64,000 nt of DNA from Bisporella sp. PMI_857 (Eukaryota; Ascomycota; Leotiomycetes; Helotiales; Helotiaceae). The stretch lies in the NCBI GenBank assembly GCA_021307315.1, contig JAJSPD010000007.1:310001-374000 (forward strand). The letters run 5' to 3'. The notes below the pieces were generated by a model. It was given only the letters and a program-made list of their open reading frames with translations, searched no databases and was not told where the DNA came from. This document shows positions 47,154 to 59,042 of the stretch, one piece after another (positions within the stretch are counted from its first letter, which is position 1; every line of letters begins with the position of its first letter). Made by a program: the position numbers and the translations under genes.

Positions 47154-49485
47154 ACGTATAATCAAGGCGTATATAAATTAGGTGACTAGAAGAAACAGCA
47201 TATTAGGAAGGGATTAGGCTATGAAAATGTTAAGATATGGGCTAAGATTGATGACCAGATATAGAATATACTAATGTCCTTGTAAGGTGTATGACAGCGA
47301 AGGTAATTTTTTTAAGTCAGTCAACGATCTTCTCCAGGCTCTGGATTTGCTGCAATAGCATTAGTAACCGCCAGTCTAACATCCGTCTGCCGCTCCAGGC
47401 AATCCAGCTCAACACAGCTGCGGAGCCGTAGTTTGTCTCAATACACCGATCACCCACTCACAGTCCTCTTCCCCCTCAAACATCTCAAGTCAGGGAAGAA
47501 AGACACTATTTGCACTCCCCGTCTTCTCTGCTATACCACGTGGTTACGTTCCCAAACCACAACCGTCCTTGAAATGCTCTCGCGGCCGGATCGAGATCCA
47601 TATAAACTCTTTTTCTTGCACGCGAGTGTGTGCCAAGGCAATTTCGGGTTGGCATGCTATGCCCATGGCCCCTTTTTCCAGCTCGCTTAGGCCAGCACAT
47701 GAGGTTAGGGTTATGTTAGGTAATAATTAGGGCAGGGCAAGGCCGCTTGTCTTGAAAACGAATAAGTGTTGGCTAGCGTTCACGACTCGGGGTTTGGAGC
47801 AAGTATCTCCGCGGCTTTAACGTCATAAAACACACACATCTTTTGGGATTCTAGGAGGTTTTTGGCAACAGTGTGATGCTTTGCAGCCTTGGCTGTTTAA
47901 CCGCCAGATGGTGAGGAATGAAAACCGTCTTCGCGTGTGTCAAGCATCCGTGCCATAGACTTCCTGTTCACTTGGAGATGGCCTCAATACAAATGGGCCG
48001 TTGCAATTGGCCGGGGGCCCCATCCTCAGGGCTGCCGATATATTTCCGATGCTAAGGCCCCACCACAGATCTACTGCCCTATGGGACTTGCATGTAAGCA
48101 CGTGAGGGGCGATCCACCTTGGAGCTTTTCTGGAAGCATGATGGAAGGCACCGCTTATGCATCACAAATAGCGGGTCGTCCCCGTGCATGCGGAAGATGT
48201 TTTCAAATCCGCAACAAAACAGGCAACTAGACACCCTGTACTTTATCCACCTCTCTAAAACCTCGTAAATGAAGCGCAAGAAGCGAAAAGTCTGAGACCC
48301 CAAATTCCTCCAGAGGCACGTGAGACAAGTACTTGGTGACTAACTTCAGATTCCACATACGATCCATCTCAACAGTTTTGGACTTCCGACAATTACTGTA
48401 CCGATCCCTCCAGAAGGAGAGACCAACCACTGTGAGGTTGGCATTCACTGCATGATGTCGGGCGTTGTTGAGCAAGACGACCCTGCCAAGGCTCGTAGGC
48501 ACAGCAAAATCGGGTGCTCTTCTCTCCCAGAACGATAGGAAGATCTCACCGATCACGGAGCCTCTTGCTGGAGGTGAATCCCTTTCCAACGATGATTTGA
48601 TGGCTTGTGGAACAAATACTTTCTTATGCATCATGCCCGTGTCGACTATTACTCAGTCGTGGTTGGCAATCCCTTTTTGAAGCGGTGACAGTACAATAGT
48701 ACGGATGGTGGACCGGGATCCGCCGGACCCTGGAAAAAAAAAAAGAGGGAGTCTCAAAGTGAATCATCTGAAAAAGCAATGAATGTATTGGTGTTTCCCC
48801 TGAGGCCCTGACTTATGAATGCTGGTATGACGTGGGTCCAATTGCAGGCTGCGACGGTCCGACAATCATACGGGCACGGTCCTCAGATTGATACATGAAC
48901 ACCAGAGGAGTAATCTGGTTTTGTTTTCATCATTTCTCCAAGATCTACCCATATGTACTTTTACTTGTTTGTTGGCCGCCCACACAGCCCATGACGATTA
49001 TAAGTTGGGGGGGAATGATAAATAGAGTTTAAAGATAGAAAAAAAGGGTGTGTGTGGGTTTGGACTAAGAAAAGTGCTTGTCTTATCGCTTTCCCCACGA
49101 TTCAAGATGGAATGTCGAATGTCTAAGTGGTCGAGGGATATCGGCGCCCGATGCAGTTTAGAATGCAGGGCCAGGCGATCAACCGCCCGTCTGCGAAAAC
49201 AGCCAAAACGCCCCCCAAAAAAAGCATAGCCTTTTTGTGTTGGGGATGGCAATGCTGACAAAATATGAGGTAGTAGTCATCCACCCAGATGCGAGACACC
49301 TGCACCACCACCACCACCCACCTCCCGTCGTACAGGTCACTCAGCAAATACAGTAAGCCCCCACGGGTCGCTGTCGCCGAGCAATGGTATTTTGGCAATC
49401 TTAGCTCTGGCGCGCAAGAATATTAGGTTTTGCGCGTGCGGCCAGAGATGGAGAAATGAAAGATAAGAGGGATTGAAAAGGAGAG

Positions 49486-49513
49486 TCTGTGTGTGTGAGA
49501 GAGAGAGAGAGCG
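49486..49513. repeat. (GT)n/(GA)n microsatellite
   Basis: A short GT run is followed by a GA run. Confidence 0.88.
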
Positions 49514-49783
49514 AGGGATGGGTGGGTTGGTTGTCTGATAAGTTGAGCTAGACGGAAAGAATGAATCAGGCTTATCTTGTTGCTTTTGCCAGTTCATCGG
49601 AATGGATTATCCATGAACACATATTTCGATCGATGGAATACATGTCACCAGACTATTAGATGACCAGAGCAATTCCGGAAGGGTGAACAGAACAAAAATT
49701 CAGATGGGGAGGACCAATATTAATCCTTCTGTCGTAAAATGAAATGTGAAATAGGAAGCTGAGTCGCGTGTGCTGTTTTAATT

Positions 49784-49820
49784 AGTGTGTGTGTGTGTGT
49801 GCATGTGCGCGTGTGTGTGT
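49784..49820. repeat. (GT)n microsatellite, interrupted
   Basis: Two GT runs are separated by GCATGTGCGC. Confidence 0.92.
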
Positions 49821-50021
49821 TCTTTTTCGTATTTTTTTATTATTAATTATTTTTGTTATTCATCTGGCCTGTTATTTTGGGGCTTTGTTCCCGAAACTTG
49901 AATAAAGAATAATAAAGAATCTTGGGCCACTGCCACTGATCAGGAAGGCCCAGCAATAACCATCCGGGAAGGCGCACCCCCAGCTGTGGATCCCCCATCC
50001 CTCATCACTTTCCAGGGTTAA

Positions 50022-50063
50022 TGACTGACGGGCTGACGGACTGACGGATTGACTGACTGACTG
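50022..50063. repeat. Imperfect TGAC / CTGACGGA tandem repeat
   Basis: About ten variant TGAC units, some as CTGACGGA. It is followed by a 13-G run at 50096-50108. Confidence 0.85.
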
Positions 50064-50274
50064 TTACTCACTGTTACCGACCGTGACGGTGACCAGGGGG
50101 GGGGGGGGTGGTTGTTCTCTACCTACTTCATCCAGTACTTACTTATCACACACCTCTCCCGTACTACCCTGTCTGTCTACCAACCTGCCTACTATTACTG
50201 TTGCTTCTTACTTTCCCTCTTGACTTTTACAACACAACACAATTAACACAAATTCCGTTAACTCTGCACTTTTT

Positions 50275-50332
50275 TACAACATCCCTCAACTCCCCTCTCT
50301 CTTTCTCTCTTTCTTTTTCTATCTCCATGTCA
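50275..50332 (+). promoter_or_regulatory. CT-rich leader before the 50598 gene
   Basis: A pyrimidine tract of CTCT and TTTCTC runs about 265-320 bp upstream of the ATG. It resembles the CT blocks at fungal transcription starts. The role is inferred. Confidence 0.3.
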
Positions 50333-50597
50333 TCCCTCTAGGACCTAAAGAGCCCAGTCAGATTCCCTGAAGCCTGACATGCCGCACCAAGACCACCAGA
50401 CTCAGCTGTGTCTCGAACTGCAACGAACCACTCGAGTCTCCTTCCGATAAGGACCTACACTGGCCCAAACCCATCCCCAAGGCTTATACACTTCATTACC
50501 AACTCAATAAGCTTTATCAAGCAAGAAGCTGCAAGGCTTTCGCACAAAGTCTTGCAACTTTGGCATCTACGACCAGGGTTGCGCACGCGACCCCGAT

Positions 50598-52103
50598 ATG
50601 ACGATGCTAACCCCACGATCCTATCTATTCACTCGCCCAAACAGCACAAACTCAACACAATCCGAGAAGCCGAAGAAATTTGAGACGGCATCATCGTCTC
50701 TCCGGAGAAATGGAGGATTCCCAGTCCAGCAGAGTCATTCTAGACAACCCAGGAATAGTGATTTTACGGAATCGCCGTCGCGGCCTACTACACCATCCTC
50801 TCCTGTTGTGATTCCTTCGCGTGGGCAAAGAGATACTGCTCAAAATCAGAGATCTGAGGCGAAGGCGACAAGGAGACAAAATGGCAGGAAACAGTCCAAC
50901 AGAATGGAACGGCAGGTGGGCCACCCGGTGCATTCTCCAGATGCCATTCCACCTTCCGTCGCCGCCCTCCTCGCCATTACAAATATACCACCACATAAAG
51001 TGAATACTAGTGAGCGGAAGCGCAGCGGTGCGGGTCAAAAGTTGACCGTGGATGCAATGCTGGAGCACACCAAAGTCTCCGAGAAGGAGTTGAGTGTGTT
51101 TCCCGGCAGAAATCCGATGGACCTTCTTCTTACTCCGCCGGATGAGCTTGATCAAGATGAACTCCTTACTACTTCTGCTAGCCGAGGATCGATCGCATCT
51201 ATGAGAACTTTGTCCAGCGAGTCCGTACCGTCCTTATGTGAGGAGTCAATGTCAGAATCATTATCGTCGCCTTCTTTACATTCTTTTGTAACCCCTTCAT
51301 CTCGAGGTCGAAGATCGATGCCAACACGCAGATTCAACCTTGCTTCGCCATCTGGTCAACTCAGTGCAGAGGACGATCATCCCTTGTCCAAACCCGGCAT
51401 TGATCTTGATGAGTTGGACTTCCGAGTGTTTCAGAGACCACCCCAGAGTGAGAAACAATCAAACATTGAGATCGAGATACCGAGACGAAAGTCAGCTTTC
51501 AAGTCGAATTTAACAGCTTCTTTGAAAGCATTGAGATCCGCCGCGAGATCATTTTCAAGTCTCACTACACCAATGATCACACCTGATGATTTCCTTACGA
51601 GGTCAATTATTTCTATCGATCCCAGAGTCCCTTTCACAGATGAGCGAATGCCGCCTCGGCTAGAGGACACTCCTACTCCAGCTTTGCGTCGATACCTGAA
51701 TCCAACCACAAATGCGCCCATCGAAGCACATGTGCCTGCCTCGCTAGCCCAGACAATGAGCGCAACGCAATGCACAGCTTCGATTCAGATGCAGACCTAT
51801 AAAATATCTCGAGCAGCGAAAAGTACATCACCTAGCGTCATAAGTCGTCGTACCCAGACGACTCCGGAAGAGGTATTCGCTGACGTCGCTGCTGGCCCAG
51901 TTGCACGTCAACGCGATATGCGGGAAAATAGCGATTTCATACGAATAGCGGTCATGGAGATGGCTATGAGAAGAAAGGGAAAGTTGGATGATCAAAAGCC
52001 TGGCAGAGCTCGGTGGGCCTTACCTCCTAGAAAGCTGGCTACCAAACCATATCAGATCGGGGAAAATGGAGTTCCAGTACGCTGGATGGCGGTCACACAC
52101 TGA
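50598..52103 (+). CDS. Large disordered hypothetical protein with ordered C-terminus
   Basis: A single 501-codon exon. The first ATG at 50598 is used; MTMLTPRS is preceded by stops in frame. The sequence is mostly disordered and Ser/Pro/Arg-rich. More ordered islands are PDAIPPSVAALLAITNIPP (about 115-133), LTVDAMLEHTKVSEKELSVF with NPMDLLLTPPDELDQDEL (about 148-190), KSNLTASLKALRSAARSFSSL (about 302-322) and, at the end, FIRIAVMEMAMRRKGKLDD, RARWALPPRKL and IGENGVPVRW. The last block has the look of a conserved filamentous-fungal protein, but I cannot name a family or function. No signal peptide or membrane helix is seen. Confidence 0.75.
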   Translation: MTMLTPRSYLFTRPNSTNSTQSEKPKKFETASSSLRRNGGFPVQQSHSRQPRNSDFTESPSRPTTPSSPVVIPSRGQRDTAQNQRSEAKATRRQNGRKQSNRMERQVGHPVHSPDAIPPSVAALLAITNIPPHKVNTSERKRSGAGQKLTVDAMLEHTKVSEKELSVFPGRNPMDLLLTPPDELDQDELLTTSASRGSIASMRTLSSESVPSLCEESMSESLSSPSLHSFVTPSSRGRRSMPTRRFNLASPSGQLSAEDDHPLSKPGIDLDELDFRVFQRPPQSEKQSNIEIEIPRRKSAFKSNLTASLKALRSAARSFSSLTTPMITPDDFLTRSIISIDPRVPFTDERMPPRLEDTPTPALRRYLNPTTNAPIEAHVPASLAQTMSATQCTASIQMQTYKISRAAKSTSPSVISRRTQTTPEEVFADVAAGPVARQRDMRENSDFIRIAVMEMAMRRKGKLDDQKPGRARWALPPRKLATKPYQIGENGVPVRWMAVTH

Positions 52104-53337
52104 GCTAAAGGTGGTTACATGGCAGGTCTTACAACATTTCACGATCGTTTGCGAATCACCTGGGTATGGTTGGATGTATTCGTTAACAATGGCTGGATCC
52201 GCATTGGCCGTTGCCATCTACCCGAGGTGAAGGTTTAGGTTCTTAACTGGAGGCTCCACATTGCAGCACCCTTGTCAATGTATGACACACCATTTCACAT
52301 TTTTAAGGCATGGTTTCATCCCAGTGATTTCTGAGGTTGCTGGTTCTCCAAACTCCCGTATACGTGAACAAGGGATTAACCTGGTTTCATTTTCGGTGCC
52401 CATGGCATGTTAAATCGTCTTTTGGGAAGGTGCGAAATCATCCGGCACAACGATGAATTCAATTCGGAAGGCCAATAGAGATTTGATGGACGATCGCGAT
52501 TACCATTTTCAAAATAAGAATTGTGGATTTGTCTTTGAAATCTGCGAAATTGGTTAGAATAGTCGGGCCTGGAGGACTGATATGTCGGAACTAGACCTGT
52601 TCTGTGCGTGTAATATTGGTGCCAAATCCATGATCGCTGACAACTGAAGATAAGAAATCATATTTCAAGAGGTGGGGAAATGGACAGATCTATACGATAT
52701 AAACCTTCTTTTGTTTCAACACTTTACAGCCGAACATTAGTTTTCTGCATAGCAACAGGGACAGGATATAAGGGAACGGACGGTGCATGGAATGGACACA
52801 TTGGCATTGGTTTTGGTGAAAGGCGCAATACCCATTTGTGTCCGTATCGATTGGGCTGTATATAGTCAAAGTATGATATGAATGAATAGAACGACAATTG
52901 ATCAAACTTGGCAAAATCAAAATTTGTTGTAGTCACAATGGGAGTGTCTGACTGGGATCACTTGCCGATTAAACCATGATCTCGTTGTACTTCTGTTTTA
53001 GTCACAAGACTATCTAGGTGACTGGTCACTACAGCCAGTATATTTTAAAAGTTAAGAGCCAAAAGCTACTGTCATCAAAGCCCAAATTCTATATTCAGCC
53101 TTATCCATTTGGATTAGTCACGTGAAGAGGACGAAGCTCCCCGGTTTCCCAGCCTGGCCAATTCTTAAAGGCGGGTTGTTCGGACATGACCATGATAATT
53201 GTACAACGTGTCGTCTCCCACCAAGCGTTGGATCTCGCATCAGAGCACAGCCAATAGCAAAAGAAATCCCATGTCCGACTCAACACGGAAGTATATGCGA
53301 TCTCTCAGCAAATTGAAACTGCGGTTCTAGTAGCCTG
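52104..53337. other. Intergenic, no gene seen
   Basis: About 1.2 kb between two plus-strand genes. Only short frames on both strands, with no motif. It likely contains the IRS4 promoter. Confidence 0.4.
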
Positions 53338-55002
53338 ATGACTGCAGAAAGCCCCTTTGATGGAATAAAAGACTCCCAATCTAAGAGAGATGCCCACAAC
53401 GCGGCCCTTCGAGGCGCATCTTTTGCCTTTGGCAAGCCGGCATTGAAGCCAAAACCTGAGATCAATACATACAGTGGAAGAAATGGGGCTCTGGCTGCGG
53501 CAGCAAAGGTTGGATTGCACACGCCGACGACGAGGTTGGAAACGCCTTCGGATGAGCACCTAGTCTATCAGAAGAGTGGCGGCAGTACAACAAGTGTTAC
53601 GAGTGGAGCCTATACACCTAGCTACGAGCGCAGGTCACTGTATCCTCTTGATCAATCAAAGTCCCCTTCCTTCATAGCGGCTACTCTTGCCGCCTCAAGA
53701 TCCGTCACTCCGAATCACACTGGCCAGCAAATTACGTCTCCTTCAGTACAACGGCCTTCAAACTATACGGGGCACACCGCAGGGTCTATCAGAAGCATGA
53801 GCTCTAGAGAGAGCTTGGATCAGCCTCTAGATACTTCATCTATACCTCCTACTACATCTTTAATCAGCAGATTTGAGCAGGAGCAACCACGGCAGACTGT
53901 GAAGAAGAAACCACCAGTGAAGAGAGTAACTCCTTCCAATGTACCGAGCTCTCTACGTGATGAAGCGGCAGAGGCTCCCGTCCACCCCGAACTACACGCG
54001 ACATCACCGTCTTCCTCACAAAGCAAGGTCTCAAAATCAAAACCAAAACCAAAGCCGGTCATAACGTCTCCAAAACCTACCTTACCACCAACTTTTGCGA
54101 AGAATGCCAAACCATCAGGCCAGCCTGTGGCAGCAGCGAAGCCTCTCACGAGTACCACAAAGCCCATACCCATTCCGGCAACAAAAAGTGCGCGCCCAAC
54201 GGTTGATAATGATGCCTCTTCAGATGACTCGTTCGTATCTGCATCAGACTATACACCATTAGGCAATCCACCATCATTCCGCGTGACTCTTCAAGAACAA
54301 AAGCAGATGCAAACGAACAAAACCTCGCCAACCACGGGCAACACATCTGCTGCTGCTGTGGAGTCTCTCGCTAATGCCATTGTTGCATCATCGCTCGCTA
54401 CGTCCCGCGCAGGTTCGCCTGCTAAATCTCTACTGCAGCCACCACCGCTTCCCGCACCACGTCGAAGTCCCCACAAGCATCTTTTCCACAATGGCGGCAA
54501 AGAACTGTCAAGGACACCAAGTCCTGCGAAGCCAGGAGGTTTACGAACTACGATGCGGAAGCCAAGGGAGGAAGAGGAGGATGAGCAAGAAAAGCGACGA
54601 GGAAGAAAGAATCTGATGAAGAAGCACCCCAATAAGCATCACGAAGGAGACCGCAAACGTTGGCGAGACCAGGTCACGGAACGGGAGAGGAAACGGTATG
54701 AGGCCGTTTGGGCATCAAACCGTGGTCTACATCTTGAGTCTGGTCACGAGGGCGAGGTCTGTAATCTCGTGGCAAAGGATATATTCTCTCGTTCTCGACT
54801 ATATACCGACGTTCTAGAAGAAGTTTACGCATTGATAGATCGGAAACAAACAGGGACACTAGATCGAGAAGAGTTCGTGGTAGGACTATGGCTTATAGAT
54901 CAGAGACTCAAGGGCAGGAAACTGCCTATTCGGGTCTCGGAGAGCGTATGGAGATCTGTCGGAGTTTTGGGCGGGATAAAGGTCAGGAAGGTTGGGAAAT
55001 AG
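53338..55002 (+). CDS. irs4: EH-domain protein IRS4/TAX4-like
   Basis: A single exon of 554 aa, starting [16 protein letters not shown]. Residues 1-425 are disordered, Ser/Pro/Thr-rich and contain Lys/Pro runs. A basic stretch (about 430-450) leads to the C-terminal EH domain (about 455-550): [31 protein letters not shown], then the EF-hand loop [13 protein letters not shown] and [17 protein letters not shown]. This order fits the IRS4/TAX4 proteins of yeast and the Irs4 annotation of filamentous fungi. In yeast they bind the phosphatase Inp51 and affect phosphoinositide levels, autophagy and rDNA silencing. A role in phosphoinositide control is inferred for this fungus. NPF-motif proteins would be the expected partners. 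Confidence 0.88.
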   Translation: MTAESPFDGIKDSQSKRDAHNAALRGASFAFGKPALKPKPEINTYSGRNGALAAAAKVGLHTPTTRLETPSDEHLVYQKSGGSTTSVTSGAYTPSYERRSLYPLDQSKSPSFIAATLAASRSVTPNHTGQQITSPSVQRPSNYTGHTAGSIRSMSSRESLDQPLDTSSIPPTTSLISRFEQEQPRQTVKKKPPVKRVTPSNVPSSLRDEAAEAPVHPELHATSPSSSQSKVSKSKPKPKPVITSPKPTLPPTFAKNAKPSGQPVAAAKPLTSTTKPIPIPATKSARPTVDNDASSDDSFVSASDYTPLGNPPSFRVTLQEQKQMQTNKTSPTTGNTSAAAVESLANAIVASSLATSRAGSPAKSLLQPPPLPAPRRSPHKHLFHNGGKELSRTPSPAKPGGLRTTMRKPREEEEDEQEKRRGRKNLMKKHPNKHHEGDRKRWRDQVTERERKRYEAVWASNRGLHLESGHEGEVCNLVAKDIFSRSRLYTDVLEEVYALIDRKQTGTLDREEFVVGLWLIDQRLKGRKLPIRVSESVWRSVGVLGGIKVRKVGK

Positions 55003-55466
55003 ACAGATTTGCATTTTACTTTTATAGGCGCAGAGGATACCCGGGATCTTTTGGTATTTAAGGATAATGAGAAGATGTATCAAAAGCCCCTCTCTCGTTC
55101 TCGCTTGTTCCTCCTCAGGCATCTGTCTCCATCAACTTCCTATGCTGCCTTCACTAATCAAGAGCGAATGCTCGCCAAGAAGTCGCTCCCCGAGCTTCCT
55201 CATCTGGACAGCTCAACTACCGGTACCAAATATGTTATCAAATTGTGCAATCCCAAGACAACCCTGCAGGGTCATACATGTAGGTACCGCAACGATGAAG
55301 TCATCACCAAGCTGCTCCCACTTTACGCCTTCGTTTCTAAGCCCCCTTCACTTCCCACGACGAAGCTGATGAAGCACCTCAAAAACCCTCTCCCCAACCC
55401 ACATCACAGCCCACAAAGGAAACAAGCCGCGCGCCGCTCTCGAACATCCCCTCCTCAAAAAAAGCC
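55003..55466. other. Short intergenic region IRS4 to M28 peptidase
   Basis: 464 bp. A plus-strand frame starting at 55009 runs through here into the peptidase signal region but in another frame. It is treated as chance. Confidence 0.45.
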
Positions 55467-57411
55467 ATGGTCCACCCGCAATCCCTCTCCTCCTCCGCCG
55501 CCGCCGCCGCCGCCCTCCTCGCATCCCAAGGCCCCCTCCTCAGCACCGCGCAATCCTTCACCTTAAAGGAGCACGCCGCCGTCGGCGCCGCCATCCTCGC
55601 CCCGAGCCCGTTCCCCTCCGATATCTGCGCCATCGACGCGTGGCCCGTTCACCAGCAGGGCGCCGGCGCCCCTTACACGCCGCAGCTCCCGGACGCGGAG
55701 CTCGTGTCCATCCTGGACCAGCTGGATCCGGTGCGCATCAGGGCTTACGTGGAGAGGCTGGTGGGCTTTGGGACGAGGCATACCCTGAGCAGCGCTGCGG
55801 AGGGGGGGAGCAGGGGGATCGGTGAGTTGAGATGGGAGCGGCCTTGCTTTGGGATGGTGGCGAGCGCGGGCTAATGCCGTTGCGAGCGAGTAGGTGCCGC
55901 GAGGGATTGGTTGCTTGATACGTTTCGAGGGTTTGCGGAGGAGAGCGAGGGGAGGATGAGCGTTGAGTTAAGTGAGTTGTCTTTTTTTTGTTTTTTTATA
56001 TGAAATTTCGAGAAGGAGAGGAAATGTGCGCCTTTTTTCTCCCCCCTTGGGCAAAGAGGCTTGGGTATAGGGATAGGGGTTGGTTGGTATTGGTAGGGGT
56101 GATTCGGATGCTGATGGGATTGTGGTAGTGAGTTATATTCAGCCCGTTGCGAATAGGATCGATAAACCGACGAATATCAGCAACATCGTTGCGACGTTGA
56201 GAGGTAGCAGTGAGCCGGATCGGATTGTGGTGGTGAGGTGAGTGGCGTTGCTCATTTAATCGTGGGTCAATGCTAATGCTTAGGTGGGAAGTGGGCATTA
56301 TGATTCGAGGGTTACAGATGTGATGAATTATGTTGACGATGCTCCTGGGGCTGATGATGAGTGAGTTCTCTAAAGAAGGACGGGATATAAAAAATACTAA
56401 TTATTTGTCAGTGCGAGTGGAGTAGCTATATCATGTTGGTGATCCTCAAGCTTGAAACAAAAGCTACTCAGATGCAGCAAAGAAGCATTACTGACTGTAT
56501 ATCACCAGTGGAACTGGCAAGAATTTTGGCCAAATACAAACCAAAAGCAACAATGGTATTTGCTGCCGTAGCTGGAGAGGAGCAAGGTCTTTTGGGCAGT
56601 ACTCATTTAGCAAGAACATACGCCAATGCATCAGCCTACGTAGAGGGGATGTGGACCGTAAGACTTCAAGCCTGGAAGTTTTCCATTTCAACTAACATGC
56701 AATCAGAACGACATCGTTGGCTCGCCTATAGGCGACGACGGCAAGAACTCCTCCAACATTATCCGAGTCTTTGCGCAAGGCACTCCTGTAAACGAGTCGT
56801 CTAGACAAGCATCACAACGACTTACTGTCGGCGGCGAAAATGATTCCCCAGCCAGGCAACTCGGCCGTTTCACCCGCGACGTCGCCTCCAACAACGTCAC
56901 CGGAATGAGCGTCGAGCTCGTCTACCGCCTTGACCGGTACCTACGCGGCGGCGACCACCGACCCTTCCTCGAAGCCGGCTACGCAGCAAACCGCTTCACG
57001 GAGCCGCGCGAGAACTTCGCGCACCAGCACCAAGACGTGCGCCTCTCCAACGGGACGCAATACGGCGACCTCCCCGATTTCTGCGACTGGTATTACATCT
57101 CGCGCGTTGGGAAGGTGACCGGGGCGGCGATGTGGAGTCTTGCGAACGCGCCGGATCGGCCGAGGAATGTTACGATCGAGACGGCGGCCCTGACGAACGA
57201 TAGCGAGTTTGCGTGGGTTGGCGTTGAAGGCGCGGTGGCGTATGAGGTTGTGTGGCGGCCGACGAATCAGCCCTTCTGGACGCACGTTATCGAGGTGGGC
57301 GATGTGAGGAGGGCGAGGGTGAGCGTGAGCAAGGATAACGTGGAGTTTGGGATTAGGAGCGTGGGTGCGAATGGGTATCGGAGCCCTGCTGTGTTTCCGT
57401 TTCCTGTGTGA
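55467..57411 (+). CDS. M28-family zinc aminopeptidase, secreted
   Basis: Seven exons: 55467-55821, 55894-55971, 56129-56232, 56284-56360, 56412-56434, 56509-56657 and 56707-57411, exactly 496 aa. The N-terminus is hydrophobic Ala/Leu/Ser-rich (about residues 8-28) and fits a signal peptide. The dizinc site is complete: His in GSGHYDSR, Asp in ADDDASG, the Glu pair in [11 protein letters not shown], Asp in TNDIVGS and His in FAHQHQDV. The C-terminal 90 residues form a beta-rich extension. The protein should release N-terminal residues from peptides outside the cell. Exon 5 has only 23 nt and carries the DASG part of the metal site. The last exon and exon 1 are markedly GC-rich compared with the AT-rich 3' flank. 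Confidence 0.87.
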
Positions 57412-58650
57412 GCCGCGCGCGGGCTTGGTGGTAAGGAGATGTGCGTAGATATGTAAAGGGAAGTTGATATATGGAAGATAAAGTACGACCAAAAAAATTC
57501 AATGGTCAAGGTGGCAGTGGAATGTTCAGCTTACGCTGGCGACCTGGCCTGTTCTCATTGCCTTTCACCCCAGAGACGAATTCCCATGTAGCCCCCGCTC
57601 ATCAACGGCGAACGCTACGATCATTCTCAGCACCCAATGAAGGGCATTGGCTTTCCGTATGTCTGGTTGATTCTCTAGGTTATCTAAGGTAACCGTCTGG
57701 TCAACTGGTTCTGCGATGCAGTTCTGCTTAGAATTAAAGCCATTCTCCTAATTCTGATGTTTATACAAATCAACCTTGCAGCTGGTTAAGCTTTCTCAAG
57801 CTGCTGAACATGAGGGTACATCTTGTTGTTCTTATTCATGTTGGTTTTAAGGTGTTACCCTTTTTCACTACATATGTGTTAGTTGCTGTATATCTCCAAG
57901 CTAGTGAATTTCCAGCTTGGCGATTGGGTTTGTTCGGCAGCTAAGTTCTGCATTCTACATCACGTATGTTTAGCAGGCTTAGCGAATGAGAAAAGGGAAG
58001 CGAATCTATGTTTTCTATACTGACGGGTTTCTTGTAGTAGGAGAAAAGGCAACACCAAATAAGATTAATTACCATGATTTTAAATATGAATGGTATAACA
58101 ACCTCAAAAAGACAAGTTCAATGGCCATGCTTCTTAGCTGTCACTTACCGCCACACCATATATATCTGATGTTGTCCATCTCCGTCCGACTCTAAATCTA
58201 GTCCCTCCCCTCAATACCAATCCGTGCCCATCCCAGGACGCCCAGCTCAAACCTCCAAGACAATCAACTCAAGCATACGCATTATTTGGCAATCAACCAA
58301 TTTCGTATCCAACGTAATGGGCCGTTCGGACAATGAAGTGCGCACCCTAGGCCAGTCTCATGTTAGCCGAAGCTGACATATATGATGAATATGAAAGCTG
58401 GACGCGCCATTGAGCTTATTTTCGCAAGAAGGATATCAAATCAAAATAGATCAATACGTTCTTGTAAGCAAGAGGGATAGGGAAGGTGCAATAGTTTGCA
58501 GCTTCCTCTGCCTCCTCCGCCTTAAGAAGCATCCTGCCACGATAAACAGGACCGCTGTAGAGTAAAAATATAGGAGGGGTGCGTGATTACTTTAACATAC
58601 CTCGGCCGTCCAGCCTGCTAGTAAGGCATTTGGAAAAAAGAACAAAAAAA

Positions 58651-58958
58651 ACAAGTTCAATGGTCAAGCTTTGGAGAGTTTATACTTACTTTAGAGTTAC
58701 TGTACTGGAACTGGTGATCAAGTCATGGCGTGTCTTCTTGGTGCTGTCTGATGATTCTAAATGAGTGTCTATTGGTCAGTTTTCTCATTCAGATGGTCGT
58801 GATATGTCGTATGCTGGCGTATACTGCGGTTCCGGTGAGTGTCTATTATTCAGTTATCTCACGTCGGCTCAGGTCGTGAACTTTTTTTTTGCGTCTGTGA
58901 GAAGTTAGCTACAAATTGGATCAAGCTACAGGTTTAACAGCTTGACCAATGAACTTGT
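58651..58958. mobile_element. Possible MITE, 308 bp, with 20-bp inverted ends
   Basis: The left end (58651-58670) is ACAAGTTCAATGGTCAAGCT. The right end (58939-58958) is its reverse complement with one mismatch (19 of 20). Short A/T runs flank both ends. A third copy at 58112-58131 differs at two bases, and a partial copy lies at 57498-57510. No transposase or clear target duplication was found. Its status as a mobile element is inferred from the ends and size. Confidence 0.4.
58762..58879. repeat. Imperfect direct repeat pair
   Basis: TGAGTGTCTATT..TCAGTT at 58762 recurs at 58836 with the downstream GGTCGTGA also repeated. Copies are about 41-44 bp, spaced 74 bp apart. Both lie inside the MITE-like element. 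Confidence 0.7.
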
Positions 58959-59042
58959 TTTGGCATTCAAAGTTGTTATTGAATTTTATAAGGCTGAATC
59001 CTGATTAATTAAATTCACAGCCAATGCTGCTTTAACTTCTGG

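Larger units (their letters stand above)
47154..50597. other. Gene-poor 3.4-kb region
   Basis: No convincing gene. The best candidate is a minus-strand frame at 48227-48634 (135 codons) with a plausible helical character but no motif, signal or homology I can recall. Smaller frames on the other strand cover the same bases. The right half has several simple repeats and a CT-rich leader leading into the gene at 50598. Confidence 0.4.
57412..59042. other. AT-rich intergenic region with MITE-like repeats
   Basis: About 1.6 kb between the convergent M28 and S9 genes. No coding frame is convincing. It contains scattered copies of a TTCAATGGTCAAG-type word on both strands, an inverted-repeat element and a direct-repeat pair (listed separately). 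It is likely a graveyard of short non-autonomous elements. Confidence 0.45.

Noticed and set aside
48227..48634. 135-codon minus-strand frame
   Set aside because: No motif or partner exon; within the range expected by chance in a 3.4-kb gap.
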